A DNA stretch of 31,593 nucleotides from DAOTUB01 sp034437455 (GTDB lineage: Bacteria > Chloroflexota > Anaerolineae > B4-G1): assembly GCA_034437455.1 (NCBI GenBank), contig DAOTUB010000168.1:1-31593 (forward strand). The letters run 5' to 3'. Below, one piece after another: positions 1 through 7,283 of the stretch (the stretch's first letter is position 1; the number at the start of each line of letters is the position of its first letter). The position numbers and the translations under genes are program-made. The notes below the pieces were generated by a model. The model saw only the letters and a program-made list of their open reading frames with translations. It had not been told where the DNA came from and did not search any database.

Positions 1-119
1 CCTGCAAACGCCACGCACCGAATCAGAAAGGCTCAGATTGCCGAATCAACTTCGTGGAGCAGGAACAAAACCGGCACCAATTCTACAGTTGGAAATCGCC
101 TAAACAGGCCCTCCTTTCA

Positions 120-632
120 TCACCCCACCTTAAGCCTGTAAATGTCTGGCATCGTCAGCGATTTCCAGAAGGCGTAGTTGATGGATGGATCAAAGTGTTG
201 TAGCAGCAAAGCCAATAGATTTCCGTGCGTTGCGAGCGCGATGTGTTCGGTGGGATGCTGTTCTTGCAACGTAAGGATAGCGTCGATACCCCGTTGTTGA
301 GCGGCAGCATTTGATTCGCCGCCGGGGTGGACGAACGTTGGGTCGGTCCATGTGGCCTCCACCGCCGCGAAAAAATCCTCAACTGCGCCGCCGCTCAGTT
401 GGCGCTCGCGCAGTTCGGGGAGCGTGTGGATAGGTAGATCGAGTTGAGCAGCTAGTGGCGCTATTGTCTGGCGCGCGCGGCGGGCAGGGCTTGAATAAAT
501 CGCAGTGACCGGAAATTGGCGCAGTACGTCTGCCACACGTTCAGCGTCCATGCGCCCTTTAGTCGAAAGCGGTCGGTTCTCGTCGGGTGTCCAGTCGGCG
601 TGCGCGTGACGTACCAGGTAAAAGATGCTCAT
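120..632 (-). CDS. Histidine phosphatase family protein (phosphoglycerate mutase-like)
   Basis: A 170-residue single-domain protein of the histidine phosphatase superfamily, which removes phosphate from small molecules or phosphoproteins through a phosphohistidine intermediate. The N-terminus reads YLVRHAHADW, with the nucleophilic His at about residue 9 in an RHA variant of the RHG motif. The second core His is in ATHGN at about residue 136, and Arg51 and Glu76 fit the phosphate pocket and acid positions. There is no signal peptide, so it is probably cytoplasmic. The start at 632 is chosen because AAGGAG lies 10 bases upstream (plus-strand CTCCTT 643-648); the open frame reaches 707 but the extra residues are not family-like. 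It is transcribed divergently from the glycosyltransferase operon. The substrate cannot be told; SixA and cobalamin or glucosyl-phosphoglycerate phosphatases are alternatives. Confidence 0.9.
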   Translation of the reverse strand: MSIFYLVRHAHADWTPDENRPLSTKGRMDAERVADVLRQFPVTAIYSSPARRARQTIAPLAAQLDLPIHTLPELRERQLSGGAVEDFFAAVEATWTDPTFVHPGGESNAAAQQRGIDAILTLQEQHPTEHIALATHGNLLALLLQHFDPSINYAFWKSLTMPDIYRLKVG

Positions 633-659
633 TGTGTACTGGCTCCTTATCTTGGCGCA

Positions 660-688
660 AGTGTAACACGAAACAAACCCGCCGTCAA
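660..688 (-). promoter_or_regulatory. Sigma-70 type promoter of the histidine phosphatase
   Basis: On the minus strand TTGACG (683-688) and TACACT (660-665) are separated by exactly 17 bases, about 30 bases upstream of the chosen start codon. It is back to back with, and slightly upstream of, the plus-strand promoter at 697-725. Judged by motif only. Confidence 0.6.
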
Positions 689-696
689 ACATGGGC

Positions 697-725
697 TTGC
701 CTCTCACGCTGTCCTCGGCTATAAT
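697..725 (+). promoter_or_regulatory. Sigma-70 type promoter of the glycosyltransferase operon
   Basis: TTGCCT (697-702) and a perfect TATAAT (720-725) are separated by 17 bases, followed 19 bases later by AGGAGG (745-750) and the GTG start at 755. It probably drives the three-gene glycosyltransferase/YfhO operon. Confidence 0.7.
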
Positions 726-754
726 GCTCTCTGTTGAATTGACCAGGAGGTTGC

Positions 755-1486
755 GTGAAACTTTCGATCATCGTGCCAGCTTACAACGAGAGCGAGACCA
801 TCGCCGAAATTCTGCGACGAGTGCGGGCGGTGCCGTTGAAGGTGTCGACGGGTTATGGGCCAGAGAATGGCTCCGTCGTCACGTTTGAGCGCGAGGTCGT
901 GGTCGTGGACGACGGCTCGACGGATGGCACACGCGAGATCCTGCGTGCTTCGGAAAGCGAACCAGACGTAGTCGTCGTGTTCCACGAGCGCAACCGGGGC
1001 AAGGGCGCGGCAGTGCGCACCGGGCTGCGGCATGCCAGTGGTGACGTGATGTTGATCCAGGACGCCGATCTGGAGTACGATCCCCGCGACTATCCGGCGC
1101 TGTTGCAACCCATCGCCGAGGGTCGCTCTCAGGTGGTCTATGGTTCGCGCTTTCGCGGGGGGCCGACCAAGACGATGTTCTTCTGGCACATGGTCGGCAA
1201 CCGTTTTCTCACCCTGGTGACCAACGTGCTGTACGATACCATCCTCAGCGACATGGAGACCTGCTACAAAGTCTTTACGCGAGAGGTCGTCGAACAACTC
1301 GATCTCAGAGCGCCTGGCTGGGGCTTTGATCCCGAGATCACGGCGCAGATCCTCAAGCGCGGCTACCGCATCTACGAGGTGCCCATCTCTTACACCGGGC
1401 GCGAGTTTGAGGAGGGAAAAAAGCTCAGTTGGCGCGCTGGTTTTACAGTGTTGTGGACGTTGCTAAAACATCGGGTCATCCCGTGA
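755..1486 (+). CDS. Glycosyltransferase family 2 (polyprenyl-phosphate sugar transferase-like)
   Basis: A 243-residue soluble GT-A transferase resembling dolichol-phosphate mannose synthase (DPM1-like), which moves a sugar from a nucleotide donor to a polyprenyl phosphate at the inner membrane face. Visible motifs are SIIVPAYNE at the N-terminus, VVDDGSTDGT at about residues 50-59, GKGAAVRTG near 83-90, and the metal-binding DAD at 103-105, followed by the usual SDMETCYK and GWGFDPEI segments. No C-terminal membrane helices follow, unlike GtrB. A loop of about 17 extra residues lies before the DDGS strand (around 30-46). GTG at 755 is preceded by AGGAGG at 745-750. The stop codon overlaps the GTG of the next gene by 4 bp, so the lipid-linked sugar is probably used by the following membrane transferase. 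Confidence 0.93.
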   Translation: MKLSIIVPAYNESETIAEILRRVRAVPLKVSTGYGPENGSVVTFEREVVVVDDGSTDGTREILRASESEPDVVVVFHERNRGKGAAVRTGLRHASGDVMLIQDADLEYDPRDYPALLQPIAEGRSQVVYGSRFRGGPTKTMFFWHMVGNRFLTLVTNVLYDTILSDMETCYKVFTREVVEQLDLRAPGWGFDPEITAQILKRGYRIYEVPISYTGREFEEGKKLSWRAGFTVLWTLLKHRVIP

Positions 1487-2952
1487 GCGTCCGTCGTTGG
1501 GGACGAGAGCGCTGGGCGCTGGCGGCGCTCCTGTTGTTGGCCTGGGTGCTGCGACTGCCTCTGATCTTGGACAACCACCTGCACCCTGACGAGGCGCTGT
1601 ATGGTTATTGGGGCCTTTTGATTGGAAGCGGACGAGATCCGTGGCTAGCGACGGCGACGGTCTACAAACCGCCCTTGTTGCCTTACCTGATGGCGGGGAT
1701 TCAGGCGCTCTTTGGTAGCGCCAAACACCATTCTGAGTTTGCCCTGCGGCTGCCGGGATTGGCGGCGAGCTTCCTGACCGTACCCCTCACCGCTGTGCTG
1801 GCCCACGCTCTTTACCGTGAGCGTTGGGCTGCGGCGGCAGCGGTTGTGGGGATAGCCTTTTCGCCCTTGGCGATCTCTTTCTCCGCCACAGCCTTTCTCG
1901 ATCCCCTGATGATCGCGTTGGGGTTGGCGGCCTGCGTGGCGGCGGCTCGCGATCATCCGAGATGGGCCGGGTTGTTGGCCGGATTGAGCTTTGCGACGAA
2001 GCAGACGGGACTGGTGTGGATACCATTAGCGGTCCTACTCCAAATCACAAGTCGAAAATCACGAATCAGGTTCTCCAGCGTGATATTGTTCATTGCTCAT
2101 TGTTCATTGGTCATTTTGCTCGTGTTTGCCTGGGACGTGGCGCGAGTGGCGCAGGGAGCGGCGAGCTTCTGGCACGTGGGCGTCGCTGGCTATGGGGGAT
2201 TGCGCCTCGTATGGCCGCACGAGTTGAGGGCGCGGCTGTGTGGTTGGCTCGATCTGGCGCGCTATCTTTTCACCTCACCCGTCATCAACGGTGCGCTGCT
2301 GATGGGCTTGCCTGTGCTGGCGTGGAGGGCGCTGATGCACCGCCGCTATGAGCGAGAGGCGTTGATAGATCTGACGCTCATTTTCTTCTCTCTCATTTAC
2401 CTTCTCCTCCATTGGCTGGGAGCGTTTCCGATCTGGGACCGCTATCTACTGCCGCTGATACCTATTCTGGCAGTATTATTGGGACGAGTGTTCACCAGTC
2501 TCGCCCACGGTCTGCGTTCTGTCATTGTTCATTGTTCATTGATCATTTGCCTGATCTTGCTTGCCTTCAACGCTGCCTGCAACCACTACGCCATCGGCGG
2601 CAACCAGGGCGTTTACGATGGGGTAGATCGAGTCGCCGTGTTTCTAAGCGGTCTGCCCGAAGGTTCCGTGGTCTATCATCACTGGTTGGGCTGGCATTAT
2701 CAGTATTGTCTCTTTGATGCGCCGGTTTACCTGGCTTACTGGCCGACTCCGGCCTGGCTGGTGCAGGACGTGCAGGTGTTCGGCGCGAGAGAACCGCGCT
2801 ACATCACCTTCCCATCCTGGGAATCGTCCGCGCGGGTGGAGCGAGCACTGGCCGGCGTGGGATACGGATTGAACCCTGTTTTGACCACAACTCGCCGCGA
2901 CGGTACACCTTCGTTCACTACCTATCATATTCAACCGTTATCAGATCCATGA
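1483..2952 (+). CDS. Membrane glycosyltransferase, PMT/ArnT-like (GT39/GT83 type)
   Basis: A 489-residue polytopic membrane protein of the GT-C class, which uses polyprenyl-phosphate sugars as donors outside the membrane. The first helix (WALAALLLLAWVLRLP) is followed by the typical first extracellular loop HPDEALYGYWG with its acidic pair, and by a KPPLLPYLMAG segment equivalent to the family's K-P-P motif. Roughly ten or more hydrophobic helices follow, with a short soluble C-terminus. The start is placed at GTG 1483, overlapping the preceding TGA as GTGA (translational coupling); the frame is open to 1429 but that would overlap the GT2 gene by 58 bp. The stop overlaps the next ATG as ATGA. 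Two heptad repeat tracts (2086-2117 and 2522-2548) are translated in frame into similar hydrophobic segments, HCSLVI and HCSLII. Confidence 0.88.
   Translation: MSVRRWGRERWALAALLLLAWVLRLPLILDNHLHPDEALYGYWGLLIGSGRDPWLATATVYKPPLLPYLMAGIQALFGSAKHHSEFALRLPGLAASFLTVPLTAVLAHALYRERWAAAAAVVGIAFSPLAISFSATAFLDPLMIALGLAACVAAARDHPRWAGLLAGLSFATKQTGLVWIPLAVLLQITSRKSRIRFSSVILFIAHCSLVILLVFAWDVARVAQGAASFWHVGVAGYGGLRLVWPHELRARLCGWLDLARYLFTSPVINGALLMGLPVLAWRALMHRRYEREALIDLTLIFFSLIYLLLHWLGAFPIWDRYLLPLIPILAVLLGRVFTSLAHGLRSVIVHCSLIICLILLAFNAACNHYAIGGNQGVYDGVDRVAVFLSGLPEGSVVYHHWLGWHYQYCLFDAPVYLAYWPTPAWLVQDVQVFGAREPRYITFPSWESSARVERALAGVGYGLNPVLTTTRRDGTPSFTTYHIQPLSDP
2041..2070 (+). repeat. AATCNC-type short repeat tract inside the membrane transferase gene
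   Basis: This A/T-rich stretch with AAATCAC, AAGTC, AAATCAC and GAATC words resembles the AAATCTC tract at 3941-3982 and stands out from the GC-rich surroundings. It is translated in frame as QITSRKSRIR, a basic loop between two predicted helices. Confidence 0.45.
2086..2117 (+). repeat. Heptad repeat (TTCATTG)n, copy 1
   Basis: About four units of a 7-base word NTCATTG (TTCATTG, CTCATTG, TTCATTG, GTCATTT) run in tandem inside the membrane transferase gene and encode a hydrophobic stretch containing HCSLVI. The second copy is at 2522-2548. Confidence 0.75.
2522..2548 (+). repeat. Heptad repeat (TTCATTG)n, copy 2
   Basis: The same heptad word as at 2086 (TCATTG, TTCATTG, TTCATTG, ATCATTT) occurs 430 bases further on in the same gene and the same reading frame, encoding VHCSLII in another predicted membrane helix. 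Confidence 0.75.
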
Positions 2953-5879
2953 ACCAATCTACCAATAAACCCGCCCAAAGGGCGTACCGGAGTACCAACC
3001 TCCTCCGCGATCTCCTGACCGTCGTCCTGCTCTTGGCGCTGGTAGTTGCCTGCTTCTGGAAAATCGCGTTGGCGGGTCGTGTACTGGCTGGCGGCGACGT
3101 CTTTATCTATTTCTATCCCTACTGGGCAGAGGCGACGCGAGCGGTTCAGGCCGGGCGACTGCCGCTCTGGAACCCCTATCTCTTTATGGGAGCCCCTTTC
3201 CTAGCCAACAGTCAGGTGGGAGTTTTCTACCCGTTCAACTGGCTGCTGTGGCTTTCCTTGCCGGGTCATCAGTCCGTCCACTTGACCATCGTGCTGCACC
3301 TGTGCTTGGCGGCGCTCAACGCTTATCTCTGGGGCCGCGCGTCGCTGCGGATGGGGCGGATCGGCGCGGGGACGGTGGGGCTGATTTTTGCATTGGGAGG
3401 CCATCTGGGGGCACAGGTGGAGCACGTCAACCAGTTGCAGGGATTGGCCTGGCTGCCGCTGATGCTGATGCTGTACGACAAATCGGTGAGTCGGCGGGTC
3501 GGCGAGTCAGCGGAGTGGCGGGTTGGCAGGGCCGCGCTTGCCGGCCTCTCGGTCGTTATCGGCCTGGTGCTTCTGGCCGGTCACACGCAGACGGCTTTTA
3601 TCTCGCTGGTCGGATTGGCGATCTATGGGCTGGGGCCGGTGTTCTTGGATAGGCTATCTCGCCGTGAGTGGCGACCATTGACTCGGAGGGCAACGCTTTT
3701 GGTCATTGCATCGGGACTGGGGATAGCATTAGCAGCGGTACAATTGTTCCCCACCTGGGAACTATCGCGCCTCTCGGTACGCGCCGGAGGATTGCCCTTC
3801 AACGAGCGAATCTCGTTCTCCCTCTCGCCACTTTATCTGGCCCGTGCTCTCCTGCCTGGCTTTGCCCAACCGGTTCCTCCGGGGCACATCGAACATGTCA
3901 CCTACGTTGGCATCGCTGGCCTGCTCTTGGCCGTCTTGGCAATCTCAAATCTTGAATCTCGAACCTCCAAATCTCCAATTCTCTTGCTCACTTTCGTTGG
4001 CCTCTTTTTCTCCCTCGGCCTCTACAATCCCTTCTACCTTCTTCTGGCCCGCTACGTTCCCGGCTTTGCCCATTTTCGCGCGCCAGCTCGCTGGTTGGCG
4101 CTCTACGCGCTGGGGATGGCGGCGCTGGCGGGATGGGGCGCTGACGTGTTGTGGCACCGTCGCGAGCGAGTTACCCCGCGTGCTGTCTCAATATTCGCGG
4201 TTGCACTCATCGCGCTGGCGGGCTGGGCAGTGGTAGGAGGGCGTATCGGGAAAAGTTGGAACGTGGGATGGTTGACCGTCGCTTTCTGGCTTGTGGGGAT
4301 CGCGTTGGCGCTGGGGCTGCTCCTGATGGCTTCGCGGGCGCCGCGACCGGCGACGATAGGCTTGGTGACGCTGTTGATCGTCGAACTCCTTGCGGCAAGC
4401 ATGACGCTTCCCCACGCCCGCGCCACCGCGCCCCAGGCGTTCACCAGTCTCCGCCCCGCCATCGCCCACCTCCTCGCTATCCCCCTCCCCTTGGGAGGGG
4501 CTGGGGGAGGGAGCGCTCCCCGTTTCCTCAGTATGTCCGACATCACTTTCGATCCCGGCGATCTGCCCGAGATCAAAATCATCTACGGTCCGCAACTCGG
4601 AGAGCGGGCGCTCTACGATTATGTGATCGCCGCCAAGCAGAAAGAAGTGCTCAGTCCCAACCTGCCGCTAGCCTTTGGCGTCGCCGCGGTGGATGGTTAC
4701 GACGGCGGTGTACTGCCGCTGACGAATTACGTCACGCTCCAACGTTTGTTTCTGCCGGAAGATGAGGTCTCCATCGACGGTCGGCTGCGCGAGAATCTGA
4801 CCGTCATCCCCGATGGGCGCTGGCTGAACCTGTTCAACGTCCGGCACGTCATCACCGACAAGCTCTACGATGCCTGGCTCGACGGTGTGTTCTACGATCT
4901 CCAGTTTGAAGCGCGGCTTTCGCGGGGGGAGGAGGCTGCGGTGGCGCACGTGCCGCATTTCGAGGCGACGGCGCTGGGGCTCGTCTCTTACCTGCGCGGA
5001 GGGACGGAGTTGCCTGACGGTACATCCGTGGGCTTCGTCGAGGTCGGTTTCGGTGACGGGAGCGCGCGCACGTTTACGTTGCGAGCGGGCAAGCATACCG
5101 CCGAGGGTCTGCACGGACCAGATGTAGCTCACGTGCAGGCGATGGTCGGCGGCCACTTTTGGCCAGGTCAGCCGGAGGGGAATGATTATGTGGCACGATT
5201 TCGGTGGCAGGAGCCAGCCGCGCCGGTTACGATCACCGTCCAGGCGACGCTGCCGGAGGGAGAGCTGGTCGTGCGTGGCGCGAGCCTGATCGACGAGCGC
5301 ACCGGCGGTTTCCAGGCGCTCGTCATCTCCGACCGGGGCCGTTTCCGCCTGGCGCACTCTGGCGACGTCAAAATATACGAGAACCTGGACGTGCTGCCGC
5401 GAGCGTTCATCGTCCACGCGGTGGAGGCGGCCCCGGATGACGAGACGGCGTTATCGCTGATGCAAGACCCGGCGTTCGATCCCGCTACGGAGCTTGTCTT
5501 GAGCGCAGATGAAATCGTGCTGGCGAACAAAGACACAGAGCTTTTGCAGGGCAGTGAATCTGCCCGCGTGACGCATTATGCGCCGGAGCAGGTCGAGATT
5601 GAGTTGAACGCCGATGCGCCGGGTTATCTCGTCTTGACTGACGCCTGGTACCCCGGCTGGGAGGCGACGGTGAACGGCGAGCCAGCGTCGATTGTGCGAG
5701 CCGATCTGCTCTTTCGCGCCGTCGCCGTGGAAGCCGAGCAGCAGCACGTCGTCTTTACGTTCCGACCGTCGAGCCTGCGCGTTGGCGCTGCTATCAGTTT
5801 GGCGGCACTCGCCGTTCTGATCGTCGCTGCTGCGTTGTCCAAAGTCGGACGCAATGTTATAATAGGTCTGCGTGGCTAG
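2949..5879 (+). CDS. YfhO-like large membrane protein (putative GT-C glycosyltransferase)
   Basis: A 976-residue protein. The first ~500 residues are a series of membrane helices beginning at about residue 22 and include LAGGDVFIYFYPYWAEA and PLWNPYLFMGAPF, signatures of the YfhO/PF09586 type with its GT-C-like first loop. A soluble region of about 430 residues follows, ending in the YfhO-type YLVLTDAWYPGWEATVNGEP segment, and a last helix near 945-965 precedes the C-terminus. YfhO proteins are linked to glycosylation of envelope polymers; the substrate here is unknown. The ATG overlaps the preceding stop as ATGA, so it is coupled to the two upstream transferases. The border between the membrane part and the soluble part (about residues 508-522) is built from a palindromic GC-rich repeat, and an AAATCTC tract lies in the membrane part. 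Confidence 0.85.
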   Translation: MNQSTNKPAQRAYRSTNLLRDLLTVVLLLALVVACFWKIALAGRVLAGGDVFIYFYPYWAEATRAVQAGRLPLWNPYLFMGAPFLANSQVGVFYPFNWLLWLSLPGHQSVHLTIVLHLCLAALNAYLWGRASLRMGRIGAGTVGLIFALGGHLGAQVEHVNQLQGLAWLPLMLMLYDKSVSRRVGESAEWRVGRAALAGLSVVIGLVLLAGHTQTAFISLVGLAIYGLGPVFLDRLSRREWRPLTRRATLLVIASGLGIALAAVQLFPTWELSRLSVRAGGLPFNERISFSLSPLYLARALLPGFAQPVPPGHIEHVTYVGIAGLLLAVLAISNLESRTSKSPILLLTFVGLFFSLGLYNPFYLLLARYVPGFAHFRAPARWLALYALGMAALAGWGADVLWHRRERVTPRAVSIFAVALIALAGWAVVGGRIGKSWNVGWLTVAFWLVGIALALGLLLMASRAPRPATIGLVTLLIVELLAASMTLPHARATAPQAFTSLRPAIAHLLAIPLPLGGAGGGSAPRFLSMSDITFDPGDLPEIKIIYGPQLGERALYDYVIAAKQKEVLSPNLPLAFGVAAVDGYDGGVLPLTNYVTLQRLFLPEDEVSIDGRLRENLTVIPDGRWLNLFNVRHVITDKLYDAWLDGVFYDLQFEARLSRGEEAAVAHVPHFEATALGLVSYLRGGTELPDGTSVGFVEVGFGDGSARTFTLRAGKHTAEGLHGPDVAHVQAMVGGHFWPGQPEGNDYVARFRWQEPAAPVTITVQATLPEGELVVRGASLIDERTGGFQALVISDRGRFRLAHSGDVKIYENLDVLPRAFIVHAVEAAPDDETALSLMQDPAFDPATELVLSADEIVLANKDTELLQGSESARVTHYAPEQVEIELNADAPGYLVLTDAWYPGWEATVNGEPASIVRADLLFRAVAVEAEQQHVVFTFRPSSLRVGAAISLAALAVLIVAAALSKVGRNVIIGLRG
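3941..3982 (+). repeat. AAATCTC-type heptad-like tract inside the YfhO-like gene
   Basis: Words AATCTCA, AATCTTG, AATCTCG, then CCAAATCTCCAATTC follow each other and are clearly lower in GC than the surroundings. In frame they encode a short polar loop (ISNLESRTSKSP) between predicted helices. It is similar in style to the tract at 2041-2070. Confidence 0.6.
4481..4513 (+). repeat. Palindromic CCCTCCCCTTGGG element, copy 1
   Basis: The 13-base core CCCTCCCCTTGGG (4483-4495) and a downstream GGGGGAGG (4503-4510) form a strong hairpin-capable GC-rich unit. It is read in frame as PLPLGGAGGG between the membrane and soluble parts of the YfhO-like protein. The same core is found at 18926-18938 in a different gene. 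Confidence 0.75.
5835..5863 (+). promoter_or_regulatory. Sigma-70 type promoter for the AmaP-like/ScpB pair
   Basis: TTGTCC (5835-5840), 17 bases, then a perfect TATAAT (5858-5863). It lies over the last codons of the YfhO-like gene and about 48 bases before the next start, separating this pair transcriptionally from the glycosylation operon. Confidence 0.7.
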
Positions 5880-5910
5880 ACGTTTATCCTAAGCGTTCAC
5901 AGGAGGGCGA

Positions 5911-6549
5911 ATGATGAATGCAGTGAACCGTGTGGTGATTGTGATCTTGCTGCTGGTCGCCATCGTGCTGTGCAGCACGCTGCTGGTGTTTCCGGTGCGA
6001 TCGCTGGATGCGGTCGCGCAGTGGTTGACTACACAGGCAGATTCTCTCAGGCAATATGACCGTCTTAGTTTTCAATGGTTCGTGCGAGTGGGCCTGGGCG
6101 TTCTCTTTGCTCTAACGCTGGACATTATCTTTGGTTTGCTCATTTACTTCGAGGTGCGCCGGACCGCTCCAAAAGCCATCCGCGTCAGGCAGGCCAGTGG
6201 CGGGAGGGTGACGCTCAACACGGCCTCTATCGCCGACCGGTTAAAGGAAGAGGTGAACCGCCTTCCCCACGTCATAAGCTCCCAGTCCAAGGTCTCGGCC
6301 AGGCGCCGCGGCGTGGTGGTCGAGCTGGACGCCAAGATCGCAGCCGGAGTTGACGTGCCGGGGAAGGCTGACCAGATCATCGAGACGGCGCGGCAGGTGG
6401 TGGAGGAAAAGATGGGGCTTGAGCTGGCCCGGCCTCCCCGAGTCAATCTGCGCGCAGTTCCTCACACCGGCGCTCCTGGCCGCCCGCTCGTAAGCCCCGC
6501 CGAGAGCGCGGTAGTGGAGGCACCGGTCGAAGAGACGACGGCAGAATAG
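5911..6549 (+). CDS. AmaP-like alkaline shock membrane-anchor protein (Asp23/DUF322-related)
   Basis: A 212-residue protein with two N-terminal membrane helices (about residues 5-25 and 52-75) followed by a cytoplasmic domain of the Asp23/AmaP kind, with alternating strands such as VNRLPHVISSQSKVSARRRG and VVVELDAKIAAGVDVP. AmaP anchors Asp23-family envelope stress proteins to the membrane in Gram-positive bacteria. The C-terminal ~40 residues are a low-complexity Pro/Ala/Glu tail. Two in-frame ATGs (5911 and 5914) follow AGGAGG at 5901-5906, and either may be used. It is 23 bp upstream of scpB and probably co-transcribed with it from 5835. No Asp23 partner gene is visible in this window. Confidence 0.75.
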   Translation: MMNAVNRVVIVILLLVAIVLCSTLLVFPVRSLDAVAQWLTTQADSLRQYDRLSFQWFVRVGLGVLFALTLDIIFGLLIYFEVRRTAPKAIRVRQASGGRVTLNTASIADRLKEEVNRLPHVISSQSKVSARRRGVVVELDAKIAAGVDVPGKADQIIETARQVVEEKMGLELARPPRVNLRAVPHTGAPGRPLVSPAESAVVEAPVEETTAE

Positions 6550-6572
6550 AGCGAAGCGCGACGACCGGGATA

Positions 6573-7139
6573 GTGAGCGTGGAAGAAGGGAACGGATTGG
6601 AGCCATCCGACGGCCTCCTCAGCTTGGCGGCGCAGATCGAAAGCGTGCTCTTTGTGGCCGATGAGCCGGTCTCTGTCGGTCGTCTGGCGGAGGCGCTGGA
6701 GGTCACGTCGGGGCGGATCGAGCGGGCGTTGGCCGACCTGGAAGCGGTCTACGTGGGACGTGGCTTTTGCTTGCAGCGGATCGAAAACCGCGTCCAGTTC
6801 ATCACCGCGCCGGAGGCCGCGCCTTGCGTCGAGCGTTTCCTGGGCCTGGAGGCGCGCATGCACCTCTCGCAGGCTGCGCTGGAGACGCTGGCCATCGTCG
6901 CCTATCGCCAGCCGATCACGCGGCCCGAGATCGAAGCCATCCGGGGTGTCAGCTCCGACGGCGTCCTGCGCACGCTGTTGAGCGCCGGTCTGATCGAGCG
7001 TCTGGGGCGAGCGGATACGGTGGGCCGTCCCTTTCTCCACGCCACGACCTCAGAATTCCTCCAACACTTTGGGCTGCGGAGCCTGGACGAGATGCCGCCA
7101 CTGGAGGAGGAGGCGACGTTGGTACAAAAGTCCTCTTGA
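6573..7139 (+). CDS. scpB: Segregation and condensation protein B
   Basis: ScpB is the winged-helix partner of ScpA in the SMC condensin complex, which organises and separates chromosomes on the nucleoid. The 188-residue protein shows the family's first winged helix (AAQIESVLFVADEPVSVGRLAEAL, split over about residues 19-42), the second domain with the hallmark AALETLAIVAYRQPITRPEIE at about 104-124, the GVSSDGVLRTLLSAGLIE segment and the final GRPFLHATTSEFLQHFGL. Length is normal for the family. The start is GTG 6573 or GTG 6579; neither has a strong ribosome binding site, so the first two residues are uncertain. No scpA is present nearby, which is unusual because the two are often adjacent. 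The stop overlaps the -35 box of the next promoter. Confidence 0.93.
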   Translation: MSVEEGNGLEPSDGLLSLAAQIESVLFVADEPVSVGRLAEALEVTSGRIERALADLEAVYVGRGFCLQRIENRVQFITAPEAAPCVERFLGLEARMHLSQAALETLAIVAYRQPITRPEIEAIRGVSSDGVLRTLLSAGLIERLGRADTVGRPFLHATTSEFLQHFGLRSLDEMPPLEEEATLVQKSS

Positions 7140-7165
7140 TTCCTCGCACCCCTTCTTGGTAAAAT
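7136..7165 (+). promoter_or_regulatory. Sigma-70 type promoter for the large surface protein gene
   Basis: TTGATT (7136-7141) overlaps the scpB stop codon; 18 bases later TAAAAT (7160-7165). The 144-bp gap to the next gene holds no other feature I can support apart from the AGGAGG at 7273-7278. Confidence 0.5.
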
Positions 7166-7283
7166 AAGTCACCTTCAATGCCGGGCATATCGTCTACAAA
7201 GGGCCTCAAAGACATCCTACAAAAGCGCCGGGCACTTTTTCCGCGTCGATCCGCATCCCTTTTACAAATTATAGGAGGCTGTG

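Noticed and set aside
1..119. A gene fragment entering from the left edge (open frames to 103 or 141 on the plus strand), and an AAAGGAGGG site on the minus strand at 109-117.
   Set aside because: No frame shows recognisable protein features, several are equally open, and no start codon is properly spaced from the minus-strand site; the region is left unassigned. It contains CCGAATCA twice, too little to call a repeat.
2086..2548. A CRISPR array, because of repeated units.
   Set aside because: Units are 7 bases in direct tandem without spacers and lie inside a coding region.
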